DNA of 64,000 nucleotides, taken from positions 399,506-463,505 of the forward strand of contig NZ_JAGIAS010000006.1 of the NCBI RefSeq assembly GCF_017744695.1, given 5' to 3'. Position numbers and translations under genes: made by a program. Below are positions 26,477 to 34,757 of this stretch, one piece after another. This DNA is from Dyadobacter sp. (lineage in GTDB: Bacteria; Bacteroidota; Bacteroidia; Cytophagales; Spirosomataceae). Below the pieces are notes generated by a model. The model was not told the DNA's origin. It did not search any database and saw only the letters and a program-made list of their open reading frames with translations. The first letter of the stretch is position 1. Each line of letters begins with the position of its first letter.

Positions 26477-28444
26477 CTAGTTTTCTACCGTCACAACGGC
26501 GGAGCCCCGCCCGGTTCCGGTTCCGCATCCACTTTTCAGCGAACTGATGGTATATTCTGTGGTAGAGGAAGGTGAAACGGAAATCAGGTACGGGTTAAGG
26601 AATGTGCCGTTGATAGCCGTGCCGTCGGAAAGTGTAAATGACCACGGCGGGAGCCCGTTTTTGAACCTCAGTTGAATGCGGGTAGAGCGTCCTGCGGAAA
26701 CCGTGCCGCGCCCCGAAACCTCTGCAATCGCTCTGTCAGGGGCGATCACTTCCAGTTCTTCAATGGCGCTCGAAACCGCCGGAGAAGAAGAGACGATGCG
26801 GATCTTTTGAATCTTGGTCGTATCTCCCGGCGCTGCCGCGGCGATTTTTACCTGCATGGCGGTAGGCGTTACAGTGGTAGGCAGCGTCACAAAACGGCCG
26901 GATTTATCGGTCATCTGAACCGTAAATTTGTTATTCGGATTATAGCGCCCTTCCGTTTTGTAGGGGATATCAATGGTCGAACCTGCACAAACCATATTCT
27001 GCGGGAGTTTTTCAAGTGTAATGCTTGCGGGAGGTGCTTTTACAGTGACTTTCGCCGAGCCTGAGAATTTACCTACCCCACACAAACCACCGGCCGAGTT
27101 GATCTGGTAATTGGTATCATAAAATGGTTTTACCTTGATCTTATGCGGCGATTCCTGAATGTTGTTCTCGTAGGTCCCGTCCGAGAGCAGCACAAACCAC
27201 GGTCCGCCGCCGGTGAATTTCACCGTCAGCTCCCCCGATTCGTTTTCGCCCAGCCTTAATGAGTCCTTTTGAAGCGTTGCGACAGTAGGTGATACGATCG
27301 AAACATTCGTGATCTGGCTTACGAGGTAAGGCGCAGTGGAAGTAACACGCAGCCGATATTCGCCGGGCTTGTAGCTGTCGGGAATTTGGGTGGTAATATA
27401 GCCGGACGAATCAGGCGTTGAAATATTCTTGAATGCACCGCTGCGTTCTGCAATTTGAACGACGAATTTGTTGCCCTCTTTATACTTTCCCGTCGCGTTG
27501 AAAGGAACCTGAAATGGCACGCCTGCACAAAGCTTGGCAATTTTTTCGACCTCTTTCAGTTCGAGCTTAGGTTCCGGGTTATTGTTGACATTGACAATCG
27601 CCTCTCCCGAAGTGGTGCCGCTTCCGCAGGCGTTTGAAACGGCCGTCACACGGTACGCTTTCACGTCTGTTGGTTTAACCGTAATGTAATGCGGGTTCGA
27701 CAGCGTTTGCAATACCGTGGTGCTGTCGGAAAGCCTGAACGACCAGGGCGCTGCTCCTGCGAGGTTTACGCGCAAATGCGCTTCCTGCCCGGGCATAATG
27801 CGCACCGTTTGCGTCCCGTCGATCAGATCGATCTTAGCTGCGGGCGCTTGCAGCAGCCTCAACGGTACTTCCTGGCTTTTAATCACCGGGATAGAAGAGA
27901 CGATCTGAAGCCGGTATACTTCACCTCCGACTTTGTAGGATGGTATTACCGCTTTGGCCGGACTTTTCTTCACAGGAAGCGAAATGGGTACCGACTTGCC
28001 GGTTGCATCTATGATATGTACAATAAAAGTATTGTCCTCCTCGAACGGCCCTTCGGTTTTGAATGGAATGGTCACATTCGTACCGGGGCAGACCGAGAGG
28101 TATGAAATATCCTCGATCGTGATCTTGTAAGCATGTATGCTGTCGGCTTTTTCAACGGGTAGTTTGGCTTCATTCGCCGCTTCGGTGAGCGTATCGCCGT
28201 TGGCCGAAATTCCGCTGGGCATAGTGGTGTCCGCCGCGGCGGTGTCTACTGCCGCAGCACCGGCTGCCGGAACCTGCACCTTTGTAGTATCCTTTACTGC
28301 CGGTGCCTGCGGCCTGGCTGGTTCGGGAGCTTTTTTCTTGGGAGTGATGAGTTGTTTTCTTGGAGAAACGGTCCTGCGCTGAGCCTCAGCCTGGCCGGTC
28401 ATCAACAATAATCCTAGAAAAATGACAAAGACGAATCGGAACAT
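26477..28444 (-). CDS. Secreted protein with three paired Ig-like repeats
   Basis: The protein has 655 aa: signal peptide (FVIFLGLLLMTGQAEAQ), a low-complexity Pro/Ala/Thr linker (about 30-100), then three copies of a two-part repeat. Part one reads CPGTNVTIPFKTEGPFEEDNTF / CAGVPFQVPFNATGKYKEGNKF / CAGSTIDIPYKTEGRYNPNNKF. Part two reads APWSFRLSDSTT / GPWFVLLSDGTY / PPWSFTLSDGTA, ending in ACGSGTTSG / LCGVGKFSG / GCGTGTGRG. Each repeat has two conserved Cys that could form a disulphide. No sorting domain is evident at the C-terminus. It is 9 bp before porZ, suggesting a T9SS-related or surface scaffold role; function unknown. Confidence 0.7.
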   Translation of the reverse strand: MFRFVFVIFLGLLLMTGQAEAQRRTVSPRKQLITPKKKAPEPARPQAPAVKDTTKVQVPAAGAAAVDTAAADTTMPSGISANGDTLTEAANEAKLPVEKADSIHAYKITIEDISYLSVCPGTNVTIPFKTEGPFEEDNTFIVHIIDATGKSVPISLPVKKSPAKAVIPSYKVGGEVYRLQIVSSIPVIKSQEVPLRLLQAPAAKIDLIDGTQTVRIMPGQEAHLRVNLAGAAPWSFRLSDSTTVLQTLSNPHYITVKPTDVKAYRVTAVSNACGSGTTSGEAIVNVNNNPEPKLELKEVEKIAKLCAGVPFQVPFNATGKYKEGNKFVVQIAERSGAFKNISTPDSSGYITTQIPDSYKPGEYRLRVTSTAPYLVSQITNVSIVSPTVATLQKDSLRLGENESGELTVKFTGGGPWFVLLSDGTYENNIQESPHKIKVKPFYDTNYQINSAGGLCGVGKFSGSAKVTVKAPPASITLEKLPQNMVCAGSTIDIPYKTEGRYNPNNKFTVQMTDKSGRFVTLPTTVTPTAMQVKIAAAAPGDTTKIQKIRIVSSSPAVSSAIEELEVIAPDRAIAEVSGRGTVSAGRSTRIQLRFKNGLPPWSFTLSDGTAINGTFLNPYLISVSPSSTTEYTISSLKSGCGTGTGRGSAVVTVEN

Positions 28445-28465
28445 GCAATTGGGATTGAGTAAATA

Positions 28466-29176
28466 TTAATTCATGGAAACCAGCGTGCTGCCTCTGAGAA
28501 CGGGTACGACGTCGTACAAATCGGTTTGCAGGCAGTAAGAGATATCTTTCTGAATGCCCAGGCGTTGCAGACGACGTACGTGCGATGAGTTGGATACGCT
28601 CGCCAGCAGGTTGTCGCGGCTTTGGAGGTATAAACGCTGTGCCATCAGGGTTCCGTCTTCGAGCAACATAAATTGATCCTTCAAGGCTTCGGCCAATGCC
28701 CCCGCAAACAGGGTATCTTCGAGGTTTGGGCGACCTTTCCAGCCTGCACACAGTACAAGCACATCATAAGGTTCGGTTTTCAAATGATTGGCCAAAGCAC
28801 CCAGATTCAGGAACGAGCCGATCATGACTTTCACCGCCGACGATTTTGCTTTGGAAATAGACAGTGTCCCATTAGTCGTCGTCATGGCTATCTGCGCGCC
28901 GATCAGGCTTTCATGCATGTAGCTGAATGGCGAGTTGTCCAGGTCAAAACCTTCTACTTTCCGTGCGTCGCGTTCGGCAGCGGCGATATATCCTTTGTCT
29001 TGCAAAAACTTACATTCCTCTACGCTCGCTACGGGGGTAATGCTTTTCACGCCATAAGCGAGGCCGGTCACCATGCAGGAAGTCGCCCTGAAAATATCGG
29101 CAACCACCACTATTGAATTATCGAGTTTATGCAGATGAAGTAAGTCGGGGGTGAGACAAACGTCAAGTTGTTTCAT
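28466..29176 (-). CDS. comB: 2-phosphosulfolactate phosphatase family protein (ComB)
   Basis: This 236-aa protein matches ComB: LDNSIVVVADIFRATSCMVTGLAYGVKSITPVASVEE, GYIAAAERDARKVEGFDLDNSPF, TTTNGTLSISKAKSS, and LCAGWKGRPNLEDTLFAG. The family hydrolyses 2-phosphosulfolactate to sulfolactate, a Mg-dependent step in coenzyme M synthesis and in some bacterial sulfolactate routes. No other coenzyme M gene is in the window, so its substrate here may differ. It lies 29 bp after gcvT and 21 bp before the Ig-repeat gene, an operon-like arrangement. Confidence 0.88.
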   Translation of the reverse strand: MKQLDVCLTPDLLHLHKLDNSIVVVADIFRATSCMVTGLAYGVKSITPVASVEECKFLQDKGYIAAAERDARKVEGFDLDNSPFSYMHESLIGAQIAMTTTNGTLSISKAKSSAVKVMIGSFLNLGALANHLKTEPYDVLVLCAGWKGRPNLEDTLFAGALAEALKDQFMLLEDGTLMAQRLYLQSRDNLLASVSNSSHVRRLQRLGIQKDISYCLQTDLYDVVPVLRGSTLVSMN

Positions 29177-29205
29177 AAAAATGCAATCGGACTGAATAGG
29201 AGGGA

Positions 29206-30288
29206 TTAGTTTTTAACAAAAGGTGTTTTTACAACCTGTGCTTTCAACAGTCTGTCACGCACTTTTACGAAAATTTCGGTGCCTGTTTTGCTGAATTCGG
29301 CGGGTACGTAACCCAAACCGATGCCTTTCTGCAAAGTAGGGGATTGGGTGCCGGAGGTCACTTCGCCCAGTTTGTTGCCCTCCGAATCGCACAATTCATA
29401 ATGCCCACGTGGAATGCCACGGTCGATCATCTCGAACCCGATCAGCTTTCTTTTCAGTCCTGCTTCTTTCTGTGCTTTTAATGCTTCGGAATTGATAAAG
29501 TCTTTGGTGAACTTGGTTACCCAACCCAGGCCGGCTTCCAAGGGGGACGTTTCGTCGTCGATATCGTTACCATAGAGGCAAAATGCCTTTTCCAGTCGCA
29601 ATGTATCGCGTGCGCCCAGGCCCACGGGCTTGATACCAAATTCTGCACCCGCTTCGAAAATGGCATCCCACATTTTCTCGGCGTCCTCATTCTTTACATA
29701 TATTTCAAAACCACCCGCGCCGGTGTAGCCGGTTGCAGAAATGATAATGTCTTTGATTCCCGCCATTTCGCCAATCCGGAACGTGTAATATTCCATTGAA
29801 GCGAGGTCGACAGTGGTTAGTTTCTGCAATGCAGCCGTAGCGCCAGGCCCCTGCACTGCCAGCAGGCATAGCGAATCCGATAGGTTTTCCATCGCCACGC
29901 CCTCGGTATTCTGGCTCTGGATCCAGTTCCAGTCCTTTTCGATGTTCGAAGCATTCACCACCAGAAAATAATCGTCTTCGGCGATACGGTATACAAGCAG
30001 GTCGTCTACTACCCCTCCCGTAGCGTTGGGTAGGTAGCTGTATTGCACTTTTCCGTCATACAATGCAGTGGCATCATTGGCGGATACTTTTTGGATCAAT
30101 GCGAGCGCACCAGGCCCTTTTACGCTGAATTCGCCCATATGCGATACATCAAAAACACCCACGGCATTCCTAACGGTGTGATGTTCATCCAGATCCGACG
30201 AGTAGCGGACAGGCATTTCAAAACCTGCAAATGGGACCATTTTTGCGCCCAAACGGATGTGGAGCTGATGTAAAGGGACTGTTTTCAT
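29206..30288 (-). CDS. gcvT: Aminomethyltransferase (glycine cleavage T protein)
   Basis: This 360-aa protein, normal for GcvT, carries folate-binding-domain motifs: MVPFAGFEMPVRYSS, VGVFDVSHMGEFSVKGP, SYLPNATGGVVDDLLVYR, LAVQGPGA, ATGYTGAGGFEIYV, GLGARDTLRLEKAFCLYGNDI, and C-terminal EVTSGTQSPTLQKGIGLGYV. It moves the methylene group of aminomethylated H-protein to tetrahydrofolate. It heads a - strand run down to the 23.2 kb lipoprotein. gcvH and gcvP are not in the window. Confidence 0.95.
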   Translation of the reverse strand: MKTVPLHQLHIRLGAKMVPFAGFEMPVRYSSDLDEHHTVRNAVGVFDVSHMGEFSVKGPGALALIQKVSANDATALYDGKVQYSYLPNATGGVVDDLLVYRIAEDDYFLVVNASNIEKDWNWIQSQNTEGVAMENLSDSLCLLAVQGPGATAALQKLTTVDLASMEYYTFRIGEMAGIKDIIISATGYTGAGGFEIYVKNEDAEKMWDAIFEAGAEFGIKPVGLGARDTLRLEKAFCLYGNDIDDETSPLEAGLGWVTKFTKDFINSEALKAQKEAGLKRKLIGFEMIDRGIPRGHYELCDSEGNKLGEVTSGTQSPTLQKGIGLGYVPAEFSKTGTEIFVKVRDRLLKAQVVKTPFVKN

Positions 30289-30448
30289 GAAGGATATTTG
30301 GTTTTACAATAATTCACAAAAGTAGGGAATGCAGGGCAAAGCGACACAAAAAACTGTTTTTTCAATGTCCGTGGAGCGCATTTTGAAGTATATTGTTAAA
30401 AAATAGGTCAAAACTTTTATCCACCGGCGGTTGTCGGTTTTCAGGAAT

Positions 30449-31618
30449 ATGAATAAACGACTATTGTTCTCGATAGCATTTTCAATAGCAGGCAGTGCGT
30501 TTGCACAAACTGCTACTTTCAAAGGCGAGACGATCGACGACAAGGTAAGTATCGGTTATGGGGTAGCCTCCGGTGACGTGGATGGCGATGGGAAACCGGA
30601 CATTCTACTGGCCGATAAAAAGGAAATAGTATGGTATAAAAATCCGGGGAAGAAAGACGGTGCGTGGACGCGCCACGTGATCGCGAAGGACCTCACCGAG
30701 CAGGATAACGTCTGCATTGCCGCCCGCGATATCGACGGCGACGGTAAGGTAGAAATTGCCGTGGGCGCAGGTTGGAACCCGTCCGAAACGAAGGATTTGA
30801 AAACTTCGGGTGCCGTATTTTACATGGTTGCGCCCGATGACCGCACGAAGCTCTGGGAGCCGGTACGCTTGCATCATGAAGTAACTATCCACCGGATGCA
30901 TTGGGTTAAAACAGCGGACGGATCCTTTCAACTGGCCGTTTTGCCATTGCATGGCGAAGGAAATACAGGCGGAAATGGAGCGGGTGTGAAGTTGATCGTT
31001 TTCGATGTTCCTGAAAACAAAAAGGGCATTTGGCCTTACAGTCTGGTTGAAACCAATATGCATATGACCCACAATTTCCAGCCGATGGAAATTCCCGGCA
31101 GGATGGCCGGGCTATCCATTGCGAGCAAGGAAGGTGTGCAGGTGTTTCTCAACGGAGCGGACGGCTGGGCACCATCGGGTAACTGGATGGTGCCGGAACG
31201 CGGGGTGGGAGAGATCCGCACTGGCAGCCTGGGTAAAAAACAATTATTTACAGCTACCATCGAGCCGATGCACGGAAATACATTAGTGGTGTATACCAAA
31301 GACAGCCGCACCGTTCTTACCGACCGCATTAAAGAAGGCCACGCATTAGCCTGCGCCGATTTCTTCGGGCAAGGCCGCGATCAGGTGGTGATGGGCTGGC
31401 GTAACCCCAATGTGACCGGCGAAACCGGCGTGCGCATTTACGTCGGCACCGATCCCGAAGGCAAGAAATGGACGGAATATACTTTGGATGAAAGTATCAA
31501 GATTGCCTGCGAGGATTTACTCCCGGCGGACCTGGACGGCGATGGAGATCTGGACATTATAGCCGCCGGCCGCGCGACGCATAATCTGGTGGTGTATTGG
31601 AACCAGCGGAAGAAATGA
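30449..31618 (+). CDS. FG-GAP/VCBS-repeat secreted protein
   Basis: The ATG at 30449 begins the signal peptide MNKRLLFSIAFSIAGSAFAQ (389 aa). Calcium-loop repeats include GDVDGDGKPDILLAD, RDIDGDGKVEIAVGA, and PADLDGDGDLDIIAAG near the C-terminus, with more degenerate copies between. This is an integrin-like propeller with no catalytic motif seen. It resembles the protein at 8999 in type (GAYWFEAPDW-like WYKNPGKK segments), but it is isolated here, divergent from gcvT and convergent to yugP. Confidence 0.7.
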   Translation: MNKRLLFSIAFSIAGSAFAQTATFKGETIDDKVSIGYGVASGDVDGDGKPDILLADKKEIVWYKNPGKKDGAWTRHVIAKDLTEQDNVCIAARDIDGDGKVEIAVGAGWNPSETKDLKTSGAVFYMVAPDDRTKLWEPVRLHHEVTIHRMHWVKTADGSFQLAVLPLHGEGNTGGNGAGVKLIVFDVPENKKGIWPYSLVETNMHMTHNFQPMEIPGRMAGLSIASKEGVQVFLNGADGWAPSGNWMVPERGVGEIRTGSLGKKQLFTATIEPMHGNTLVVYTKDSRTVLTDRIKEGHALACADFFGQGRDQVVMGWRNPNVTGETGVRIYVGTDPEGKKWTEYTLDESIKIACEDLLPADLDGDGDLDIIAAGRATHNLVVYWNQRKK

Positions 31619-31621
31619 GTG

Positions 31622-31767
31622 TAGAGTTTATGAGTTGAGAGTTTAAAGTTTAGAGTGAAATATTGGGATAAAAAAAATGTCAGTCTTCGGGCGTGAAGAC
31701 TGACAACAATATCGACTTAGTCTTTAAACTCTAAACTCTAAACTCTAAACTCATAAACTCTGAACTC
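31622..31767. repeat. Inverted TAAACTC heptamer array around a terminator
   Basis: Four perfect tandem TAAACTC units (31725-31752) are followed by TAAACTC (31754-31760) and TGAACTC (31761-31767). A degenerate complementary arm (GAGTTTA...AGTTTAGAGT, 31622-31656) lies on the other side of the hairpin. The whole gap between convergent genes can therefore fold into a long stem. Confidence 0.75.
31669..31704 (-). terminator. Terminator of the yugP transcript
   Basis: GTCAGTCTTC (31679-31688) and GAAGACTGAC (31695-31704) form a perfect 10-bp stem with a 6-nt loop. On the - strand it is followed by a run of eight T (31676-31669), a textbook intrinsic terminator. Confidence 0.85.
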
Positions 31768-31769
31768 CA

Positions 31770-32447
31770 CTAGTCCCGACGCCCCATCAAAAGGCTCACG
31801 TAGTAGAGCAACGTAGCCAAAGAACCAATCGCGGCGACGAGATAAGTACGCGCAGCCCATTTCAATGCATCGGCAGACATAACGTACTCACGCTCGTTCA
31901 CGATGCGGTTTTTCTGGATCCATGCCAATGCACGGTTACTCGCATCGTACTCTACCGGCAATGTGATAAAGCTGAACAATGTAGTTACAGCGAACAATGC
32001 GACACCGATGGTCAGCGGAATGACGGTTGTATTAATCAAAAGTACGCCGATCAGGATGATCCACTGCATGTATTGTGATGCAATGCTCAGGAACGGCACC
32101 ATCTGCGAACGGAATTGCAGCCAGCTGTAAGCGGTAGCATGTTGCACCGCGTGGCCGCATTCGTGGGAAGCCACAGCCGCAGCAGCTACGCTACGTCCGT
32201 AATATACATCGGGACTCAGGTTGACCGTCTTATCCTGCGGATTGTAGTGGTCGGTCAGGCGGCCTTCCACGGACACCACTCTTACGTCGTAAATGCCGCT
32301 TTCCCGAAGCATCGTTTCGGCGATTTCCTTACCACTCATCCCGTTGCTCAACCCTACCTGCGAATATTCTTCAAACTTGCTCTTCAAGCGCCATTGTACG
32401 TAAAAGCTGACGCCCATTACGAGGATTATGATCAGGTAACCTCCCAT
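31770..32447 (-). CDS. YugP-type membrane zinc metallopeptidase
   Basis: This 225-aa protein has an N-terminal membrane segment (GYLIIILVMGVSFYVQW), the zinc motif HECGH (about residues 95-99) in VASHECGHAVQHATAYSWLQFR, and two or three further hydrophobic helices (WIILIGVLLINTTVIPLTIGVALFAVTTLFSF; YLVAAIGSLATLLYYVSLL). It matches the YugP/DUF2268-like family of neutral zinc metallopeptidases, whose substrates are unknown. It starts 8 bp after rfaE2 and is the last gene of the panD-UPF0104-rfaE2 run. Confidence 0.88.
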   Translation of the reverse strand: MGGYLIIILVMGVSFYVQWRLKSKFEEYSQVGLSNGMSGKEIAETMLRESGIYDVRVVSVEGRLTDHYNPQDKTVNLSPDVYYGRSVAAAAVASHECGHAVQHATAYSWLQFRSQMVPFLSIASQYMQWIILIGVLLINTTVIPLTIGVALFAVTTLFSFITLPVEYDASNRALAWIQKNRIVNEREYVMSADALKWAARTYLVAAIGSLATLLYYVSLLMGRRD

Positions 32448-32455
32448 ATTTGTTG

Positions 32456-32944
32456 CTATTTATATCCTTGTTTTATTTTCTCGATTAGTGCGGTCGTAGA
32501 ATAGCCTTGTACCAAAGCGATCGTTTTTACCTCACCTCCTCTACCCAAAACAAAATCCGCGCCAGCAATGTTTTCGATCTTATAATCGTCGCCTTTGACC
32601 AAAATGTCAGGTTTTACGGCCTCGATCAACTGACTAGGCGTCGGTTCGTCGAACAAAATGACAGCATCGATGAACGATAATGCGGCCATCAGCCTCGCTC
32701 TTGCATATTCATTGACGACCGGTCTCAACGGTCCTTTCAGGCGGCTGACCGAGGCGTCGGTGTTGAGGCCGAGTACCATTCTGTCGCCCAATGCGCGGGC
32801 TTTTTCGAGGTAATCGATGTGCCCTAAATGCACAATATCGAAACATCCGTTGGTGAAAACAACTTTTTGCCCGGCGCTTTGCCATGCTTCTACCGTCGGG
32901 ATCGCTTCTTCTAGTCTCAGGATCTTGCTTTCTGTCAAATTCAT
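32456..32944 (-). CDS. rfaE2: D-glycero-beta-D-manno-heptose 1-phosphate adenylyltransferase
   Basis: This 162-aa (from Met 32944; an alternative Met is at 32956) nucleotidyltransferase has VFTNGCFDIVHLGHIDYLEKA with the HxGH motif, GLNTDASVSRLKGP, NEYARARLMAAL, and LVKGDDYKIE. It makes ADP-heptose from heptose-1-phosphate for LPS core. In this organism it is a stand-alone adenylyltransferase, separate from the kinase domain found in E. coli HldE. It is placed between a flippase-like membrane gene and yugP. Confidence 0.9.
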   Translation of the reverse strand: MNLTESKILRLEEAIPTVEAWQSAGQKVVFTNGCFDIVHLGHIDYLEKARALGDRMVLGLNTDASVSRLKGPLRPVVNEYARARLMAALSFIDAVILFDEPTPSQLIEAVKPDILVKGDDYKIENIAGADFVLGRGGEVKTIALVQGYSTTALIEKIKQGYK

Positions 32945-33024
32945 TGTAAAAGACAATATGGATTTAAGAAATGGAATAACGTAACATACTCCATTTCCAT
33001 TTTTCAGGACTATTAAAGTTACAA

Positions 33025-34062
33025 TTAGTTTGCCGCAGACACCTGCTCCGGTTCTTCGACTTTGTTTTTGTTTACGATCAGCACATACAAAAATGCCAGT
33101 GCGCCGATCACCAGCATAAACAGCATTTGCGCACCGTGAATGAATGTCGCCAATGTAATACCGTCGTTCTGCGAAAGTCCGTAAAGCACCATCACGTTCC
33201 CTACCAGCAGGTGGTAAGCACCGATCCCGCCTTGCGTAGGCGCCGTCATACCGATCGCGCCCACGACTAGCAATGTAAGACCCGCCAGCGGGCCCAAGTG
33301 GGAAGTTTCGGGAATACAGAAGAAAAGCACGTAGGAAACCAGGTAATACAATACCCAGATTAGAATGGTGCTGAAAATGAAAAGGCCGGGATTACGCAGC
33401 TTGCGTACGCTGAGCAAGCCTTCCAGCATGCCTTGCGCGAAACCGATGACCTTAGCGATGATTGCATTTTGCTGCAACTTATCACGCAGCGAAGCATTTT
33501 TGAAGATCACAATGCTCGCTACCGCAATGGCGAGTAACCCGACGATCAGAATGCTCAGCAGCATGCCGCTACCCGAGCCACCGCCCTGGCTGCCGCCTAT
33601 TTTGCTTTGAAAAAAGTCAGTGAAAAAAGTGCTGAGGCGATCGAATTCGAGGATAAAGTTCAATCCAATCATCAACACCAATATAATTACATCAAAAATC
33701 CGCTCGGCTACCACGGTACCGAAGCTCAGGCTCACCGGAATGCGTTCCAGCCGGTAAAGCGTTCCGCAACGCGTTACTTCACCCATGCGGGGCACAATGT
33801 AGTTGGCAAAATAACCCGTGAGTACCGACATCGTGCTGTTCACGATGCCCGGTTTGTGGTCCAGCGGCTCGATGAGCATTCCCCAGCGCCAGGCGCGCAC
33901 CATGTGCGCGAGCAGGAGGCAAAAGCATGATACGGCGATCCACCGCCAGTCGGATTGGGCAAAACGGTCGAGCATTTCGCTCAAGTTGATATCTTTAAAC
34001 ACAAACCAGAGCAGACCGCCTGCCAGAACAAGCGATATCGTGTAACGCAGTATATTTTTCAT
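33025..34062 (-). CDS. Lysylphosphatidylglycerol synthase TM region/UPF0104 membrane protein
   Basis: This 345-aa protein has about seven to eight hydrophobic helices and the family landmarks SCFCLLLAHMVRAWRWGMLIEP, STMSVLTGYFANYIVPRMGEVTRCGTLYRLE, VVAERIFDVIILVLMIGLNF, and TAPTQGGIGAYHLLVGNVMVLYGLSQ. It corresponds to the membrane (flippase-like) half of MprF, without the aminoacyl transferase domain, so lipid transport rather than lysinylation is likely. It begins 40 bp after panD. Confidence 0.85.
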   Translation of the reverse strand: MKNILRYTISLVLAGGLLWFVFKDINLSEMLDRFAQSDWRWIAVSCFCLLLAHMVRAWRWGMLIEPLDHKPGIVNSTMSVLTGYFANYIVPRMGEVTRCGTLYRLERIPVSLSFGTVVAERIFDVIILVLMIGLNFILEFDRLSTFFTDFFQSKIGGSQGGGSGSGMLLSILIVGLLAIAVASIVIFKNASLRDKLQQNAIIAKVIGFAQGMLEGLLSVRKLRNPGLFIFSTILIWVLYYLVSYVLFFCIPETSHLGPLAGLTLLVVGAIGMTAPTQGGIGAYHLLVGNVMVLYGLSQNDGITLATFIHGAQMLFMLVIGALAFLYVLIVNKNKVEEPEQVSAAN

Positions 34063-34102
34063 GCTATGCTAATTGCTGTATCGTGTAGGTAGGTGCCGGA
34101 GG

Positions 34103-34453
34103 TTAGCTTACCAAATGATTGTTGTGATCAGGGAAAACCACCATCGGCTTGAATGTCTTGGCCTCTTCCTGGCTCATGCTGCCGTATGCGATGATGATGA
34201 TAATGTCGCCGATTTGCACCCTGCGCGCCGCAGCGCCGTTGAGGCAAATCATACCCGAACCCCGCTCGCCTTTGATAACATATGTGACAAAACGCTCGCC
34301 ATTGTTATTATTCACAATGTGAACCTGTTCATTTTCTATGAGTCCCGCGGCGTCTATCAGATCCTCGTCGATCGTGATGCTGCCAACGTAGTTCAATTCC
34401 GCCTGAGTCACCTTTACCCGGTGAATCTTCGATTTCATTACTGTGATTTGCAT
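34103..34453 (-). CDS. panD: Aspartate 1-decarboxylase proenzyme
   Basis: The Met at 34453 (MQITVMKSKIHRVKVTQAEL) is the conserved PanD start; the longer frame to 34495 adds unrelated residues. The 116-aa product has the self-cleavage site in LNYVGSITID (Gly-Ser near 24-25), which yields the pyruvoyl Ser, and IICLNGAAARRVQIGDIIIIIAYG. It makes beta-alanine for pantothenate. panC lies 1.9 kb away on the same strand with an opposite-strand oxidoreductase gene between them. Confidence 0.95.
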   Translation of the reverse strand: MQITVMKSKIHRVKVTQAELNYVGSITIDEDLIDAAGLIENEQVHIVNNNNGERFVTYVIKGERGSGMICLNGAAARRVQIGDIIIIIAYGSMSQEEAKTFKPMVVFPDHNNHLVS

Positions 34454-34757
34454 TACCCGGTGGTATTGGTCTAATTGAAATGCATTACCCTGCAAAGTTA
34501 CAGGAATAATACCCAGCCATCAAAACATAGTCGCCGGTGGGACGGTTCCCGCGCGCGTATGCGGGAGATTTACACCGTGTAAATAGCCTGAAATGCAGCC
34601 TTTCGGCGTATTTGAACTAGTAATTGAAATGGCCCCGCGCATGGGTTTTATGAGAACATTATTATATTTAAGCGGGATTTTATAGTATTCGATCCTTAAT
34701 AAGAACTTATTCCTTTAATCTATATTAATCTACTTTATTTTTTCATTACCAAAACCG
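34454..34757. other. Divergent intergenic region panD/oxidoreductase
   Basis: These 304 bp hold the promoter regions of both genes. The right half (34640-34757) is very AT-rich. I see no open frame, hairpin or clear TTG-N20-TAnnTTTG pair. Confidence 0.4.

Noticed and set aside
31725..31767. Possible CRISPR array
   Set aside because: Units are 7 bp and contiguous, with no spacers and no cas genes.
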